A stretch of 64,000 nt of DNA from Avidesulfovibrio sp964369685 (GTDB lineage Bacteria; Desulfobacterota; Desulfovibrionia; Desulfovibrionales; Desulfovibrionaceae): contig CAYJFB010000007.1 in the NCBI GenBank assembly GCA_964369685.1, forward strand, positions 24,041 through 88,040, read 5' to 3'. The translations under genes were made by a program, and so were the position numbers. The notes under the pieces are model-generated. The model did not search any database, was not told where the DNA came from, and saw only the letters and a program-made list of their open reading frames with translations. This document shows positions 38,659 through 47,339 of the stretch, in pieces. Every line of letters starts with the position of its first letter. Positions within the stretch are counted from its first letter, which is position 1.

Positions 38659-38898
38659 ATGAAATATTTACTTGTTGAAGATTTTTCGGGACAAGCCATT
38701 CCTTTTCTTTTTCCCGATCGTGTTGACCACGAAGACATGCGCAATCAATTGCCTTATGGCAAAGTGCTTGGTGCGGGTGAGGTTGTGTTGTGCGACGGAC
38801 GGTTTGTCTGCTCGGGTGGCAACGCTGAACTGGGTCTGACAGCCAAAGATGATGACGCTGCCGTTATTCAACAAGCCTTCACGTCTGCCACTTGTTGA
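38659..38898 (+). CDS. Small hypothetical protein, 79 aa
   Basis: 79 residues with a clear ribosome site (AAGGAG 5-6 bases before ATG). Sequence MKYLLVEDFSGQAIPFLF and LPYGKVLGAGEVVLCDGRF suggests a compact beta-rich fold; a GNAELGL segment follows. Not recognised. It lies between ppx and the DUF1538 gene on the same strand. Confidence 0.65.
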   Translation: MKYLLVEDFSGQAIPFLFPDRVDHEDMRNQLPYGKVLGAGEVVLCDGRFVCSGGNAELGLTAKDDDAAVIQQAFTSATC

Positions 38899-38964
38899 AA
38901 CGACGTTTTTCATCGTCTCTTCTTTTGTTCATAAACGCCCCTTGAAAGCCAGTATGGGTTCGGT

Positions 38965-40473
38965 ATGCTTTTTCGTGAAAAACTTTGGGAGTCATGTATT
39001 TCTGTCGCTCCCGTCATGTTTTTGGTGATTTTTTTTCATTTTATGGTGGTACCGCTTGCGGACATGTTGCCGCGATTTCTTGTGGGTGGGGTTTTGCTTA
39101 TTGTCGGGTTGACGATTTTTTTGGTCGGTGCGGAGCTTGGTGTTGTGCCTATCGGGCAACAAACGGGTGCTGTTTTGACCTCTCGGCGCAGTTTACCGCT
39201 CATGTTGGCCGTGGGTTTTTTTGTCGGTTTTTTTGCTACGGTGGCGGAACCTGATGTCCATGTTTTGACCGCACAAGTGGTTCACTTGGCACCGGACATG
39301 AATAGCATGAGCTTGGTGCTTATGATTGCTCTGGGTGTCGGTTTTTTTGTGTCTGTTGCTATGGGACGGACGGTCTTGCGTTTTTCTTTGAGCACGATTT
39401 TGATGCTTTGTTATGGGTGTATTTTTTTCTTTGCGTGTTTTATTGATCCCGCTTTTTTTGCCATTGCGCTTGATGCCAGTGGGGCGACGACGGGGCCGAT
39501 GACGGTACCGTTTATTATGGCTGTGGGTCTTGGTGTGGCTTCGGTGTATGGCAATCAAAAAAAGCACGGTGCGGAAGAACAGGGTTTTGGTTTTATTGCT
39601 TTGGCTTCGGTTGGGCCTATTGTTGCCATGTTGGTTATGGGGTTGTTGTACCCGACAGATTTCAGTACGGAACACAGCCTTTCACCGACAGAAGCCACAA
39701 CCTTGGCACACCAAACACCACCGCTTTTAGACGTCTTCGGTACGCTTGTACCGATTGTGGTGCATGAAGTGGCTGTGGCTTTGGGGCCTTTGGCGGTCAT
39801 GTCTTTGTTTTTTCAAAAAACACTGTTGCATTTACCGCCTGTAAGGCTTTTTCGTATTTCTGTCGGTTTTGTGTATACGTTTGTCGGCCTTGTTTTTTTC
39901 TTCGTCGGAGCGAAGGGTGGCTTCATGCCGACGGGCATGTTGCTTGGCGGTTTGCTTGCGGAGTTATCGCCTTGGGCACTGATTGTTTTCGGTTTGTTTG
40001 TCGGCGGTCTTGTGGTTTGTGCGGAGCCTGCGGTATGGGTTTTGACAGAACAGGTTGAGCATTTCTCGGGCGGACGAATCAAGCGTCGTGTGATGCTGGC
40101 TTCGTTGGCTTTTGGGGTTGCGTTTGCGGTGGCTTTGGCGATGTCGCGTGTGTCTTTTTCTTTTTCTTTGTGGTATGTTATTTTACCTGTATACGTGTTG
40201 GCCTTTATTTTGACGCGGTTTTGTTCGCCTTTGTTCACGGCACTCGCCTTTGATTCCGGGGGGGTGGCTTCGGGGCCTTTGGCATCGACATTTATTTTGG
40301 CTTTTGCTTTGGGTGCTTCACAAGCCACAGGCGGCAATCCCGCAACAGACGCTTTTGGTGTTATTGCGTTTATTGCCTCTGCGCCGTTGATCACCATTCA
40401 GTTGTTGGGGATTGCGTTCAACAACAAAACGTCATCCCCCGCAATACCCAACACAAAAAAGGAGCAAGCATGA
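38965..40473 (+). CDS. DUF1538 integral membrane protein (duplicated)
   Basis: 502 residues, strongly hydrophobic, with two homologous halves (about 1-230 and 250-490). Each contains a GAELGVVP- or GAKGGFMP-like loop, an AEPDVHVLTAQV / AEPAVWVLTEQV motif and a SGG/GATTGPM-type segment. This is the DUF1538 pattern. Such proteins pair with PII-like proteins and are proposed transporters; substrate unknown. Its stop overlaps the start of the PII-like gene (ATGA). Confidence 0.88.
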   Translation: MLFREKLWESCISVAPVMFLVIFFHFMVVPLADMLPRFLVGGVLLIVGLTIFLVGAELGVVPIGQQTGAVLTSRRSLPLMLAVGFFVGFFATVAEPDVHVLTAQVVHLAPDMNSMSLVLMIALGVGFFVSVAMGRTVLRFSLSTILMLCYGCIFFFACFIDPAFFAIALDASGATTGPMTVPFIMAVGLGVASVYGNQKKHGAEEQGFGFIALASVGPIVAMLVMGLLYPTDFSTEHSLSPTEATTLAHQTPPLLDVFGTLVPIVVHEVAVALGPLAVMSLFFQKTLLHLPPVRLFRISVGFVYTFVGLVFFFVGAKGGFMPTGMLLGGLLAELSPWALIVFGLFVGGLVVCAEPAVWVLTEQVEHFSGGRIKRRVMLASLAFGVAFAVALAMSRVSFSFSLWYVILPVYVLAFILTRFCSPLFTALAFDSGGVASGPLASTFILAFALGASQATGGNPATDAFGVIAFIASAPLITIQLLGIAFNNKTSSPAIPNTKKEQA

Positions 40474-41192
40474 CGGACGCTCTGCAAACATTGACTTACG
40501 GCAGTAAGCTGTTGTTGGCCATTGTGCCGCGCGATCACGGGGAAAAAGTGGTGAGCGTTGCTAAAGCGGCAGGAGCTCGCGGTGGAACTATCATGCCGGG
40601 ACGCGGTACGGCCGAACGTTATTTTTTGCACCTGCTTGGGCTTGGCGACAGTCATAAAGACATTGTTTTGATTTTGTTGGGTCAAGAAGAATGCCATGCC
40701 GTGCTTGATTCGCTCGGTACGGATCCCCATTTTTATAAAAAGAAACTCGGTATCGGCCTTGTGCTTAATGTGCGGCGCATGGTGAAGCGTGTTTTTACGC
40801 TTGACGAAGCGTCTTCCCCCACGCACCGACTCAACAGCGAGGAGACAAAACGCGTGAATACGGCAGAACATGAACTCATCACAGTGATTGTCAACGCGGG
40901 CTATGCCGACGACATCATGGCCTCTGCACGCCAAGCAGGCGCAACAGGCGGAACCATCGTCAACGCCCGCGGGACAGGGAAAGAAGAAGACGTCACCTTC
41001 TTTGGACTCACCCTCGTTCCCGAAAAAGAAATTTTGTTGATTCTGACATCGAAAGACAACGCCGAAAATCTTTTGCAAACGATCCGTAGAATGCCTTTTT
41101 TAACAGAACCCGGAATTGGCATTGCGTTTTGTATTGATGTTGAGTTGTTTTTACAGCTCGGTCAAGGTGCAGTACGTCTCAATACGGCATAA
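40470..41192 (+). CDS. Tandem PII-like (GlnB-fold) protein
   Basis: 240 residues comprising two GlnB-like domains (about 1-115 and 130-230). They share VVSVAKAAGARGGTIMPGRG and IMASARQAGATGGTIVNARG, the AGA-GGTI segment typical of PII-like regulators coupled to DUF1538. Lacks the canonical T-loop tyrosine, so it is not classical GlnB/GlnK. It probably senses a nucleotide and controls the DUF1538 membrane partner, to which it is translationally coupled. Confidence 0.88.
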   Translation: MTDALQTLTYGSKLLLAIVPRDHGEKVVSVAKAAGARGGTIMPGRGTAERYFLHLLGLGDSHKDIVLILLGQEECHAVLDSLGTDPHFYKKKLGIGLVLNVRRMVKRVFTLDEASSPTHRLNSEETKRVNTAEHELITVIVNAGYADDIMASARQAGATGGTIVNARGTGKEEDVTFFGLTLVPEKEILLILTSKDNAENLLQTIRRMPFLTEPGIGIAFCIDVELFLQLGQGAVRLNTA

Positions 41193-41246
41193 CCATTTGA
41201 TATGCATAGTTGCTCTATGACTTTGTGTAACGGATAAAAGAAGGAC

Positions 41247-41534
41247 ATGATCACGATGGATGAACATGGAGAAAAACATTCTGAAACTCCAATAACCGAT
41301 GAAAACGGAAAACGACGTTTTGAAATTCCAACCATCACAGTCTTGGTACAACCGGAAGAAGAAACGTTGATTCTGCCGCGGCATAAAAATAAAACAGTCC
41401 GCGGTTTGCTCAACAGTTTGGGCATTCGTCAGGGAACAGCCATTGTGGCACGAAATAATGAATTGCTGACACCCGACCGCGGTTTGTGGGCAAACGACAG
41501 CGTGTTGGTGCGGAAGGTGACCTCAAGTGGTTGA
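41247..41534 (+). CDS. ThiS/MoaD-like ubiquitin-fold protein
   Basis: 95 residues. After a ~30-residue polar leader, a beta-grasp pattern follows: ITVLVQPEEETLILPRHKN, VRGLLNSLGI, AIVARNNELLTPDRG, VLVRKVTSSG. ThiS/MoaD proteins carry sulfur on a C-terminal GG; here the end is SSG, so the classical diglycine is absent. It overlaps the following radical-SAM gene by 8 bases, suggesting a functional pair. Start could also be the ATG at 41256. Confidence 0.65.
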   Translation: MITMDEHGEKHSETPITDENGKRRFEIPTITVLVQPEEETLILPRHKNKTVRGLLNSLGIRQGTAIVARNNELLTPDRGLWANDSVLVRKVTSSG

Positions 41535-42087
41535 TTTGGCAAAAGACTGTCTTCAGATTGCAGATTCAATCAAAGCCTCTGACGAGGGCTGTCTTCGGGT
41601 TGCCGGCAGAGTCGGCGAATCTGTTGTTGATGGACCCGGTTTGCGGTATACCTTGTTTTTACAGGGCTGTCCGCACAGATGTTTTGGTTGCCATAACCCC
41701 GAAACGCACGCCATGGATGGCGGCGTTTTGGTGTCTTGTGCCCAAGTGCTCGACGAAATAGACGCAAACCCGTTATTGGGCGGTGTCAGTTTAAGTGGTG
41801 GAGAACCTTTTTGTCAGAGTGCGGCGTTGTTGCCTTTAGTGAAAGCGATTCGTGCAAGAGGTTTAGATGTTCTCGTTTTTACGGGGTATCATTTTGAAGA
41901 TTTACTTTTACATACCACACACCGTGCGTTGTTGGAGGAAATTGACATTTTGGTTGACGGACCTTTTATTCTGCAGCAACGAAACTTGCTGTTGCGTTTT
42001 CGTGGATCTGACAATCAACGAATCTTAGACGTCCCTGCTTCATTACAGGCAAAAAAAGCCGTCTTGCACGCACTGCAGAGATCATAA
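41527..42087 (+). CDS. Small radical-SAM protein (NrdG/PflA-like)
   Basis: 186 residues. The radical-SAM cluster motif is C-P-H-R-C-F-G-C (CX3CX2C) near residues 50-57, and SLSGGEPF follows. This 4Fe-4S single-cluster family includes activating enzymes for anaerobic ribonucleotide reductase and pyruvate formate-lyase. No NrdD or glycyl-radical enzyme lies in the window. GTG start inside the end of the ThiS-like gene. The substrate may be that protein or something remote; unknown. Confidence 0.8.
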   Translation: MVDLAKDCLQIADSIKASDEGCLRVAGRVGESVVDGPGLRYTLFLQGCPHRCFGCHNPETHAMDGGVLVSCAQVLDEIDANPLLGGVSLSGGEPFCQSAALLPLVKAIRARGLDVLVFTGYHFEDLLLHTTHRALLEEIDILVDGPFILQQRNLLLRFRGSDNQRILDVPASLQAKKAVLHALQRS

Positions 42088-42107
42088 ATTCGACACAATT
42101 TTTTTTG

Positions 42108-42144
42108 AAAAGCCCCCGGCAAACATCGTTTGACGGGGGCTTTT
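42108..42144 (+). terminator. Intrinsic terminator after radical-SAM gene
   Basis: AAAAGCCCCCG pairs with CGGGGGCTTTT around an inner CAAAC/GTTTG, ending in TTTTGTATT. Followed by an AT-rich region of about 550 bases with no gene except the promoter at 42399. Confidence 0.88.
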
Positions 42145-42398
42145 GTATTGTCCAACACATAAATCCTGATCAGCTCAATAAAAAAGAGATGTTTTGGAGT
42201 ATCGTTAGAGATGATTTGGATTCTTTTTAGTGTAAGGACATATTTTCATTTGCGATATATCTTTTTTTCTGACAGCGATATGTCTAAAACCTATAAAATA
42301 TATATCAATTAAAAAGCTCACAAAATGTATAAAATATATTCATAAAATACAATGTATTACAAAAATATCTTTATTTTATAAAAAAAGAATCCCATAAC

Positions 42399-42440
42399 TT
42401 TGGAAAACGTTATTGACAGATTTTCCAAAAAAGATATATT
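42399..42440 (+). promoter_or_regulatory. Promoter and palindromic operator of the demethylation operon
   Basis: TTGACA (42413-42418), 16-base spacer, TATATT (42435-42440). A 9-bp inverted repeat, TTTGGAAAA (42399-42407) and TTTTCCAAA (42421-42429), flanks the -35 box and enters the spacer, the position of a typical repressor/activator site. Lies about 290 bases upstream of the FAD-GcvT gene. Confidence 0.7.
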
Positions 42441-42728
42441 AAAAAAAGAAAGAAAAAGACTAGCAAAAAGTACAAGTTATCTTTTTGCTGTGCGTAAAAA
42501 ACACATAAAACAAGCCAAGACGTATAACATTTGACAGATTTTTCAAGGGTTCTTCACGAGCTTTCTTAAAAAACATGATAAATGCAAAAAGAAATACTCA
42601 TTCGTTTATTGAAAAAAAGCTCTGGAACATGTTTACATGATGTCGTTTTTTCCATCCACACACAACATCATCTTTCATTCATAGAAAGATGATCATGGGC
42701 GAGTGAAGGCTCGCAAGGAGGAATGTAC

Positions 42729-45182
42729 ATGGCGGAACAGCTTCCCACACAGGCACAAGTTGTCATTATCGGTGGTGGTATTGTCGGTTGTAGCACAGCC
42801 TATCATTTGACCAAGGCCGGCTGGACAGACGTTGTCTTGCTTGAACGTAAATCCATTGCATCCGGCACAACATGGGCTGCCGCAGGTCTTTTGGCTCAAT
42901 TGCGTCAGAACAGACAAATGTCTAATCTCGCCAAATACGCGACCGAATTGTATTCCACTCTGGAAGCAGAAACCGGTATGCCCACAGGCTATGCCAAAAC
43001 AGGTGCAATATCTGTGTGTCAAACCGAAGACCGTGTGAAAGAATACCTCCGCGGAGCCGCTCGCGCCCGTGCGTTTGGTATCGACATGCATGTCATCAGC
43101 AAGAAAGAAGCCTTGGACATGATCCCGGGTTTAAACTTGGATAACTGCCTTGACAGCGTTTTTTATCTCCCCGACGACGCTCAGGTAAACCCCGAAGATA
43201 CTGCCCAAGCGCTTGCGAAAGGTGCAAGAAACCGCGGCGCACGCATCTATGAAAACACCCTCGTTACCGACATCATCGTTAAAGGCGGCGAAATCGCCGG
43301 TGTTCGCACCGAAGAAGGTGATATCCTTTGTCAATACGTGATCAACTGTGCCGGCATGTGGGGGCGTCAAATCGGCAAAATGGCTCGTGTCAGCATTCCC
43401 TTGCACGCCGCAGAACACATGCACGCCGTCACCAAACCCATTGACGGATATAAAGAACTGTTTCCTTGTGTGCGTGACTTCGACGGGTATACGTATTTTA
43501 AAGCTGAAGGCGGCGGTTTGCTCTTTGGTGGTTTTGAACCCATCGCCAAGCCTTGGGGACGAAAAGGCATTCCCAAAGATTTTAAATTCACCCAACTGCA
43601 AGAAGACTGGGATCAGTTCGGCCTCTTTATGGAATGTGCTTTCCAGCGGTTCCCCGATGTTGAAAATGCTGAAATTCGCCATTTGGAAGTGGTGCCTGAA
43701 AGTTTCACCCCCGATAACGCATTCATGTTTGGTGAAGCTCCCGGCGTGAAAAACTTCTTTATCGGTTGCGGCATGAATTCTGTCGGTATCGCCAGCTCTG
43801 CCGGTCTTGGACGCGCTATCGCCCAACTGATGACAGACGGTCGCCCTGCGGAAGAACTGTGGCCTGTTGATGTCCGTCGTTTTTATCCTTGGCAGCAAAA
43901 CGCCCGTTATTTGGAAGAACGCGTGAAAGAATCTGTGGGTATCCTTTACGAACAACATTATCCTTACAGAGCGCGTGCCACGGCTCGTAATATCATCAAA
44001 TCGCCTTTGCACGATCGTTTTGCCGCCGCAGGCGCTGCCTTCACCATGGTGGCAGGTTGGGAACGTGCCGACTGGTTTGCTCCGGAAGGTGTTGAACCGA
44101 AACACAAATACGATTGGGACGCGCCAAACTGGATTCCTTATCAAAAAGAAGAACACATGGCGATCCGTGAAAACGTCGGTGTGTACGACATGACGGCCAT
44201 GTCTAAATTCATCGTACAAGGCAAAGACGCCGAAGCCGCTTTGCAATATATTTGCACTAACGACATCAGCGGCCCCATCGGTACAGTGACCTATACCCCC
44301 ATAGCCAACGAACGCGGCGGTTTTGAACTTGACATCACCGTTACCCGTATCGGCGATAACGAATATTTCATTGTGTCAACGGCCAATACCACCATTCGTG
44401 ACGTGGATTATATTCGTCGTCGTTTCCCTTCCTTTGCCAATGTTTCCATTACCGATGTGACACACGGCTGGGGTATGTTGGCTGTCATGGGACCCAACGC
44501 GCGCAAAGTGTTGCAAGAAGTCACCGATGATGATCTTTCAAATGAAGCATTCCCCTTTGCCACCGCACAATTTATTGATGTCGGTTATGCTCGTCCGTTG
44601 GCGGTGCGTATGTCGTATGTCGGCGAATTGGGTTGGGAGTTGTATGTTCCCACCAACTTTATGGTGCACATGTACGACACCATTATGGAAGCCGGTAAAG
44701 CCTACGGTATCCGTAATGTCGGTATGCAAGCCGTCAATTCTTTGCGCAGTGAAACAGGCTATCGCCACTGGGAAAATGATCTCACACCCGACGATACCCC
44801 TTATGAAGCCGGTCTCGGTTTTGGTGTGAAACTTTATAAAGGCGGGGATTTCATCGGTCGCAGTGCGTTGATTGCGCAAAAGAACGCTCCTTTGAGTAAA
44901 CGTATGGTGCAGCTGGTACTGAAAGATCCCAAAGTCAAAGTCTATGGCAATGAGCCCATATACCGCGATGGTCAACACGTCGGTGAGTTGACTTCAGGTT
45001 CCTATGCTTTCCTTGTGGGTGCCGCTACGGGTCTTGCCTATGTGAATCGTAAGGACGGTACGGTCGATCAAGCGTGGCTTGACGGTGCGAAGTGGGAGCT
45101 TGAAGTACAAGGCCAAATGGTTGCTGCCGATGTCAGCTTTAGTTCGCCCTATGATCCGAAAAACGAACGCGTTCGTATGTAA
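42729..45182 (+). CDS. Dimethylglycine/sarcosine dehydrogenase-like FAD-GcvT protein
   Basis: 817 residues from ATG 42729 (AAGGAGGA 7 bases upstream; the ATG at 42723 is too close to it). N-terminal FAD oxidase domain: VVIIGGGIVGCSTAYHL near 10-26, and GCGMNSVGIASSAGLGRAI near 350. C-terminal half: GcvT/aminomethyltransferase (IREVNVGVYDMTAMSK-like region near 480) and its C-terminal barrel. This architecture oxidises N-methyl groups of dimethylglycine or sarcosine and passes the carbon to tetrahydrofolate. In SDH/DMGDH a conserved His in WHAAG binds FAD covalently; here the segment is SGTTWAAAGLLAQ, with Ala, so FAD is probably non-covalent. Substrate not certain. Confidence 0.85.
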   Translation: MAEQLPTQAQVVIIGGGIVGCSTAYHLTKAGWTDVVLLERKSIASGTTWAAAGLLAQLRQNRQMSNLAKYATELYSTLEAETGMPTGYAKTGAISVCQTEDRVKEYLRGAARARAFGIDMHVISKKEALDMIPGLNLDNCLDSVFYLPDDAQVNPEDTAQALAKGARNRGARIYENTLVTDIIVKGGEIAGVRTEEGDILCQYVINCAGMWGRQIGKMARVSIPLHAAEHMHAVTKPIDGYKELFPCVRDFDGYTYFKAEGGGLLFGGFEPIAKPWGRKGIPKDFKFTQLQEDWDQFGLFMECAFQRFPDVENAEIRHLEVVPESFTPDNAFMFGEAPGVKNFFIGCGMNSVGIASSAGLGRAIAQLMTDGRPAEELWPVDVRRFYPWQQNARYLEERVKESVGILYEQHYPYRARATARNIIKSPLHDRFAAAGAAFTMVAGWERADWFAPEGVEPKHKYDWDAPNWIPYQKEEHMAIRENVGVYDMTAMSKFIVQGKDAEAALQYICTNDISGPIGTVTYTPIANERGGFELDITVTRIGDNEYFIVSTANTTIRDVDYIRRRFPSFANVSITDVTHGWGMLAVMGPNARKVLQEVTDDDLSNEAFPFATAQFIDVGYARPLAVRMSYVGELGWELYVPTNFMVHMYDTIMEAGKAYGIRNVGMQAVNSLRSETGYRHWENDLTPDDTPYEAGLGFGVKLYKGGDFIGRSALIAQKNAPLSKRMVQLVLKDPKVKVYGNEPIYRDGQHVGELTSGSYAFLVGAATGLAYVNRKDGTVDQAWLDGAKWELEVQGQMVAADVSFSSPYDPKNERVRM

Positions 45183-45194
45183 TATCTGAATAGC

Positions 45195-45240
45195 CTTTTT
45201 TCCGACTCTCTTAAAAACGCTTTCGAGAGTCGGAAAAAAG
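45195..45240 (+). promoter_or_regulatory. 16-bp inverted repeat between FAD-GcvT gene and etfB
   Basis: CTTTTTTCCGACTCTC (45195-45210) pairs perfectly with 45225-45240 with a 14-base loop. The right side ends in an A run, not T, so it is not a plus-strand intrinsic terminator. More likely an intercistronic hairpin that tunes mRNA stability or termination. Confidence 0.55.
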
Positions 45241-45273
45241 CGAATGGCTTGAGAACTTTTAGAGGAGATGACC

Positions 45274-46035
45274 ATGCAGATTTATGTGTGTGTAAAACAC
45301 GTACCTGATTCCGGTGCGCTCATTGAGCTTGTAGGAGCCACAGGCATTGCGGAAGGCAACGTAAAATTCATTCCCAGCCCTTTTGATGAATACGGTATAG
45401 AAGAAGCCTTAAAGCTCAAAGGTGACGGCGAAGTCGTGATTGTCTGTGCGGGCAATGCAGGGGCTGTTTCATCCATTCGTGCAGCCTTGGCAATGGGTGC
45501 TGACCGTGCCATTCATATTGTCACAGAAGGTACGTTCACCAATTCTGCACAAATGGCCGAAGCCATTGCAAAGGTGATTACCGAAGATGGTAAGCCCGAT
45601 TTGATCTTTACAGGCAAACAAAGCATCGACAGTGAAGGCGGACAATTCCCTTATCATTTGGCGAAAGCTATCGGTATGCCTGTGATTAACGATGTGAGCG
45701 GCTTGGAAGTTCAAAGCGGCAGTGTTGTTGCTTCTCGTGAAGTTGGCGGCGGTGTTCGCCAACGGATCAGTGCGCCCTGCCCTTGTGTTTTGGGTGCGAC
45801 TCGCGGTTTGAATGAGCCGCGTTATCCGAAATTGCCTGATATCATGAAAGCTAAAAAGAAACCCGTGCAAGAAGTGCCCGTGGCTTCTTTGAATCTCGCC
45901 ACGAAAAATACGCCTGTTCTCGAAAACATGGAACTCTTGCCCGAACGTGCGGGAGCCAAAATGTTTGACGGTGATATTGCTGCCCAAATTAAGGAATTGT
46001 TACGCGTCTTGCGTGAAGAAGAACGAGTGCTGTAG
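45274..46035 (+). CDS. etfB: Electron transfer flavoprotein beta subunit
   Basis: 253 residues from ATG 45274 (GGAG spaced by 6; the ATG at 45268 touches it). Signatures: IYVCVKHVPDSG, IPSPFDEYGIEEALKLKG, VTEDGKPDLIFTGKQSIDSE-type segment, and EVGGGVRQRISAPCPCVLG. EtfB binds AMP and forms ETF with EtfA; here it should accept electrons from the upstream FAD dehydrogenase. Confidence 0.94.
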   Translation: MQIYVCVKHVPDSGALIELVGATGIAEGNVKFIPSPFDEYGIEEALKLKGDGEVVIVCAGNAGAVSSIRAALAMGADRAIHIVTEGTFTNSAQMAEAIAKVITEDGKPDLIFTGKQSIDSEGGQFPYHLAKAIGMPVINDVSGLEVQSGSVVASREVGGGVRQRISAPCPCVLGATRGLNEPRYPKLPDIMKAKKKPVQEVPVASLNLATKNTPVLENMELLPERAGAKMFDGDIAAQIKELLRVLREEERVL

Positions 46036-46045
46036 GGAGAACGCC

Positions 46046-46984
46046 ATGAGTAAACTTGCTGTTATTCTTGAAACAGATGCCAATGGTGTCAAAGATTCTG
46101 TGTATGCGGCTTTGACGCTTGCTGCCGCCGCAGGTCCCGTGACAGCGTTGACCGTGGAAGCCGCCGACGCCGTTTCTGCAGGGTGCGCCAAATACGGCGT
46201 TGCACATATTGTTACCGTCACAGGCAGTGAAGATCTGCGCACGCGTCCCGATTTACGCGCCGCTGCGTACGCCGCATATATCAAAGCTGAAGGCATTACC
46301 GATGTCATCGCCATGCATTCGCTTGAAGGTAAAGACATGCTGGCACGCATTGCCGTGGAACTCGGTGCGGCCTTCGCAGGCGATTGTCTTAATATTGACC
46401 TCGCTGCACGCACGGTGAAAAAAAGTTACTTTGCGGGTAAAGTGCTCTCTACATTGAGCTTATCCGGTGACATTGCCGTATACGGCTTGCGTCCCAACGC
46501 GCTTCCTGCCGAAGAAAAAGCTTCACAACCGACAAGCACAACTTTCGCCGCACCTGCTGCCGACGTTGCCGGTGCTGTGACGGTGATTGAAACTGTGGGT
46601 GGAGAATCCGGTTCTACCGATCTTTCTGAAGCGACCGTTATCGTCTCCGGCGGTCGCGCCATGGGTGATGCAAGCAAATTTGCCATTCTGCGTGAATTGG
46701 CAGACAAACTTGGCGCAGGCATCGGTGCATCGCGTGCCGCTGTTGACGCAGGCTATGCCCCACACACCATGCAAGTCGGACAAACAGGAAAAACTGTCAG
46801 TCCAAACCTTTACATCGCATGCGGCATCTCAGGTGCAGTCCAACACTATGCAGGCGTGAAAACCGCAAAAGTGATTGTGGCGATCAATAACGATAAAGAT
46901 GCACCAATCTTCTCAAAATGCAACTACGGCATCGTTGGCGACCTCTTTGATGTTGTCCCCGCCCTTACCGCCGCTTTAGATTAA
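46046..46984 (+). CDS. etfA: Electron transfer flavoprotein alpha subunit
   Basis: 312 residues from ATG 46046 (GGGAGA upstream). The C-terminal FAD-binding domain shows VSGGRAMGDASKFAILREL, VGQTGKTVSPNLYIACGIS, and GAVQHYAGVK, and the end DVVPALTAAL. With EtfB, forms an ETF that carries electrons to the membrane Fe-S protein downstream. Separated from it by about 500 bases containing two inverted repeat elements. Confidence 0.94.
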   Translation: MSKLAVILETDANGVKDSVYAALTLAAAAGPVTALTVEAADAVSAGCAKYGVAHIVTVTGSEDLRTRPDLRAAAYAAYIKAEGITDVIAMHSLEGKDMLARIAVELGAAFAGDCLNIDLAARTVKKSYFAGKVLSTLSLSGDIAVYGLRPNALPAEEKASQPTSTTFAAPAADVAGAVTVIETVGGESGSTDLSEATVIVSGGRAMGDASKFAILRELADKLGAGIGASRAAVDAGYAPHTMQVGQTGKTVSPNLYIACGISGAVQHYAGVKTAKVIVAINNDKDAPIFSKCNYGIVGDLFDVVPALTAALD

Positions 46985-47002
46985 CAGTTTGTTTCTTTTT
47001 TT

Positions 47003-47126
47003 CTGGGGGGAATAATTCCCCCCAGACCCCCTTGATTCTGCGGCGAATGCGACAGATGCGCGACAACATCGCTTTGCTCTGTTTCTCGTGCATCTGTCGA
47101 ATTCGCCGCAGTGTCAAGTTGCTCTG
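47003..47126 (-). repeat. Dispersed G-hairpin repeat element, copy 3 (minus)
   Basis: Hairpin 1: CTGCGGCGAAT (47038-47048) with ATTCGCCGCAG (47101-47111), plus a 10-bp extension CGACAGATGC / GCATCTGTCG (47050-47059 / 47090-47099). Hairpin 2: CTGGGGGGAA / TTCCCCCCAG (47003-47025). Outer flank CAGAGCAACTTGA (minus) matches the other copies. Inverted relative to the copy at 47340. Confidence 0.82.
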
Positions 47127-47339
47127 AGAAATAGTTATTTAAAACAATATATTATCTGCATTTCTTGGTACACTTTTTTCAAGAATATACAAAAAACAAA
47201 GACAAAGTTTCGTCTATACTCAATGTGTCTTAACGATGAAAACAGCGTATTTTACTGAAAAGAAAAATGCACATGATAAAACATATTTTTTATATGAAAT
47301 ACAATTTAAATAAAACGTTTTTCTATTAAAAAAGATTCT

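Noticed and set aside
43131..44246. Long antisense ORF (371 codons) opposite the FAD-GcvT gene
   Set aside because: No family signal, and it lies wholly inside a strongly recognised gene; its openness follows from that gene's codon use.
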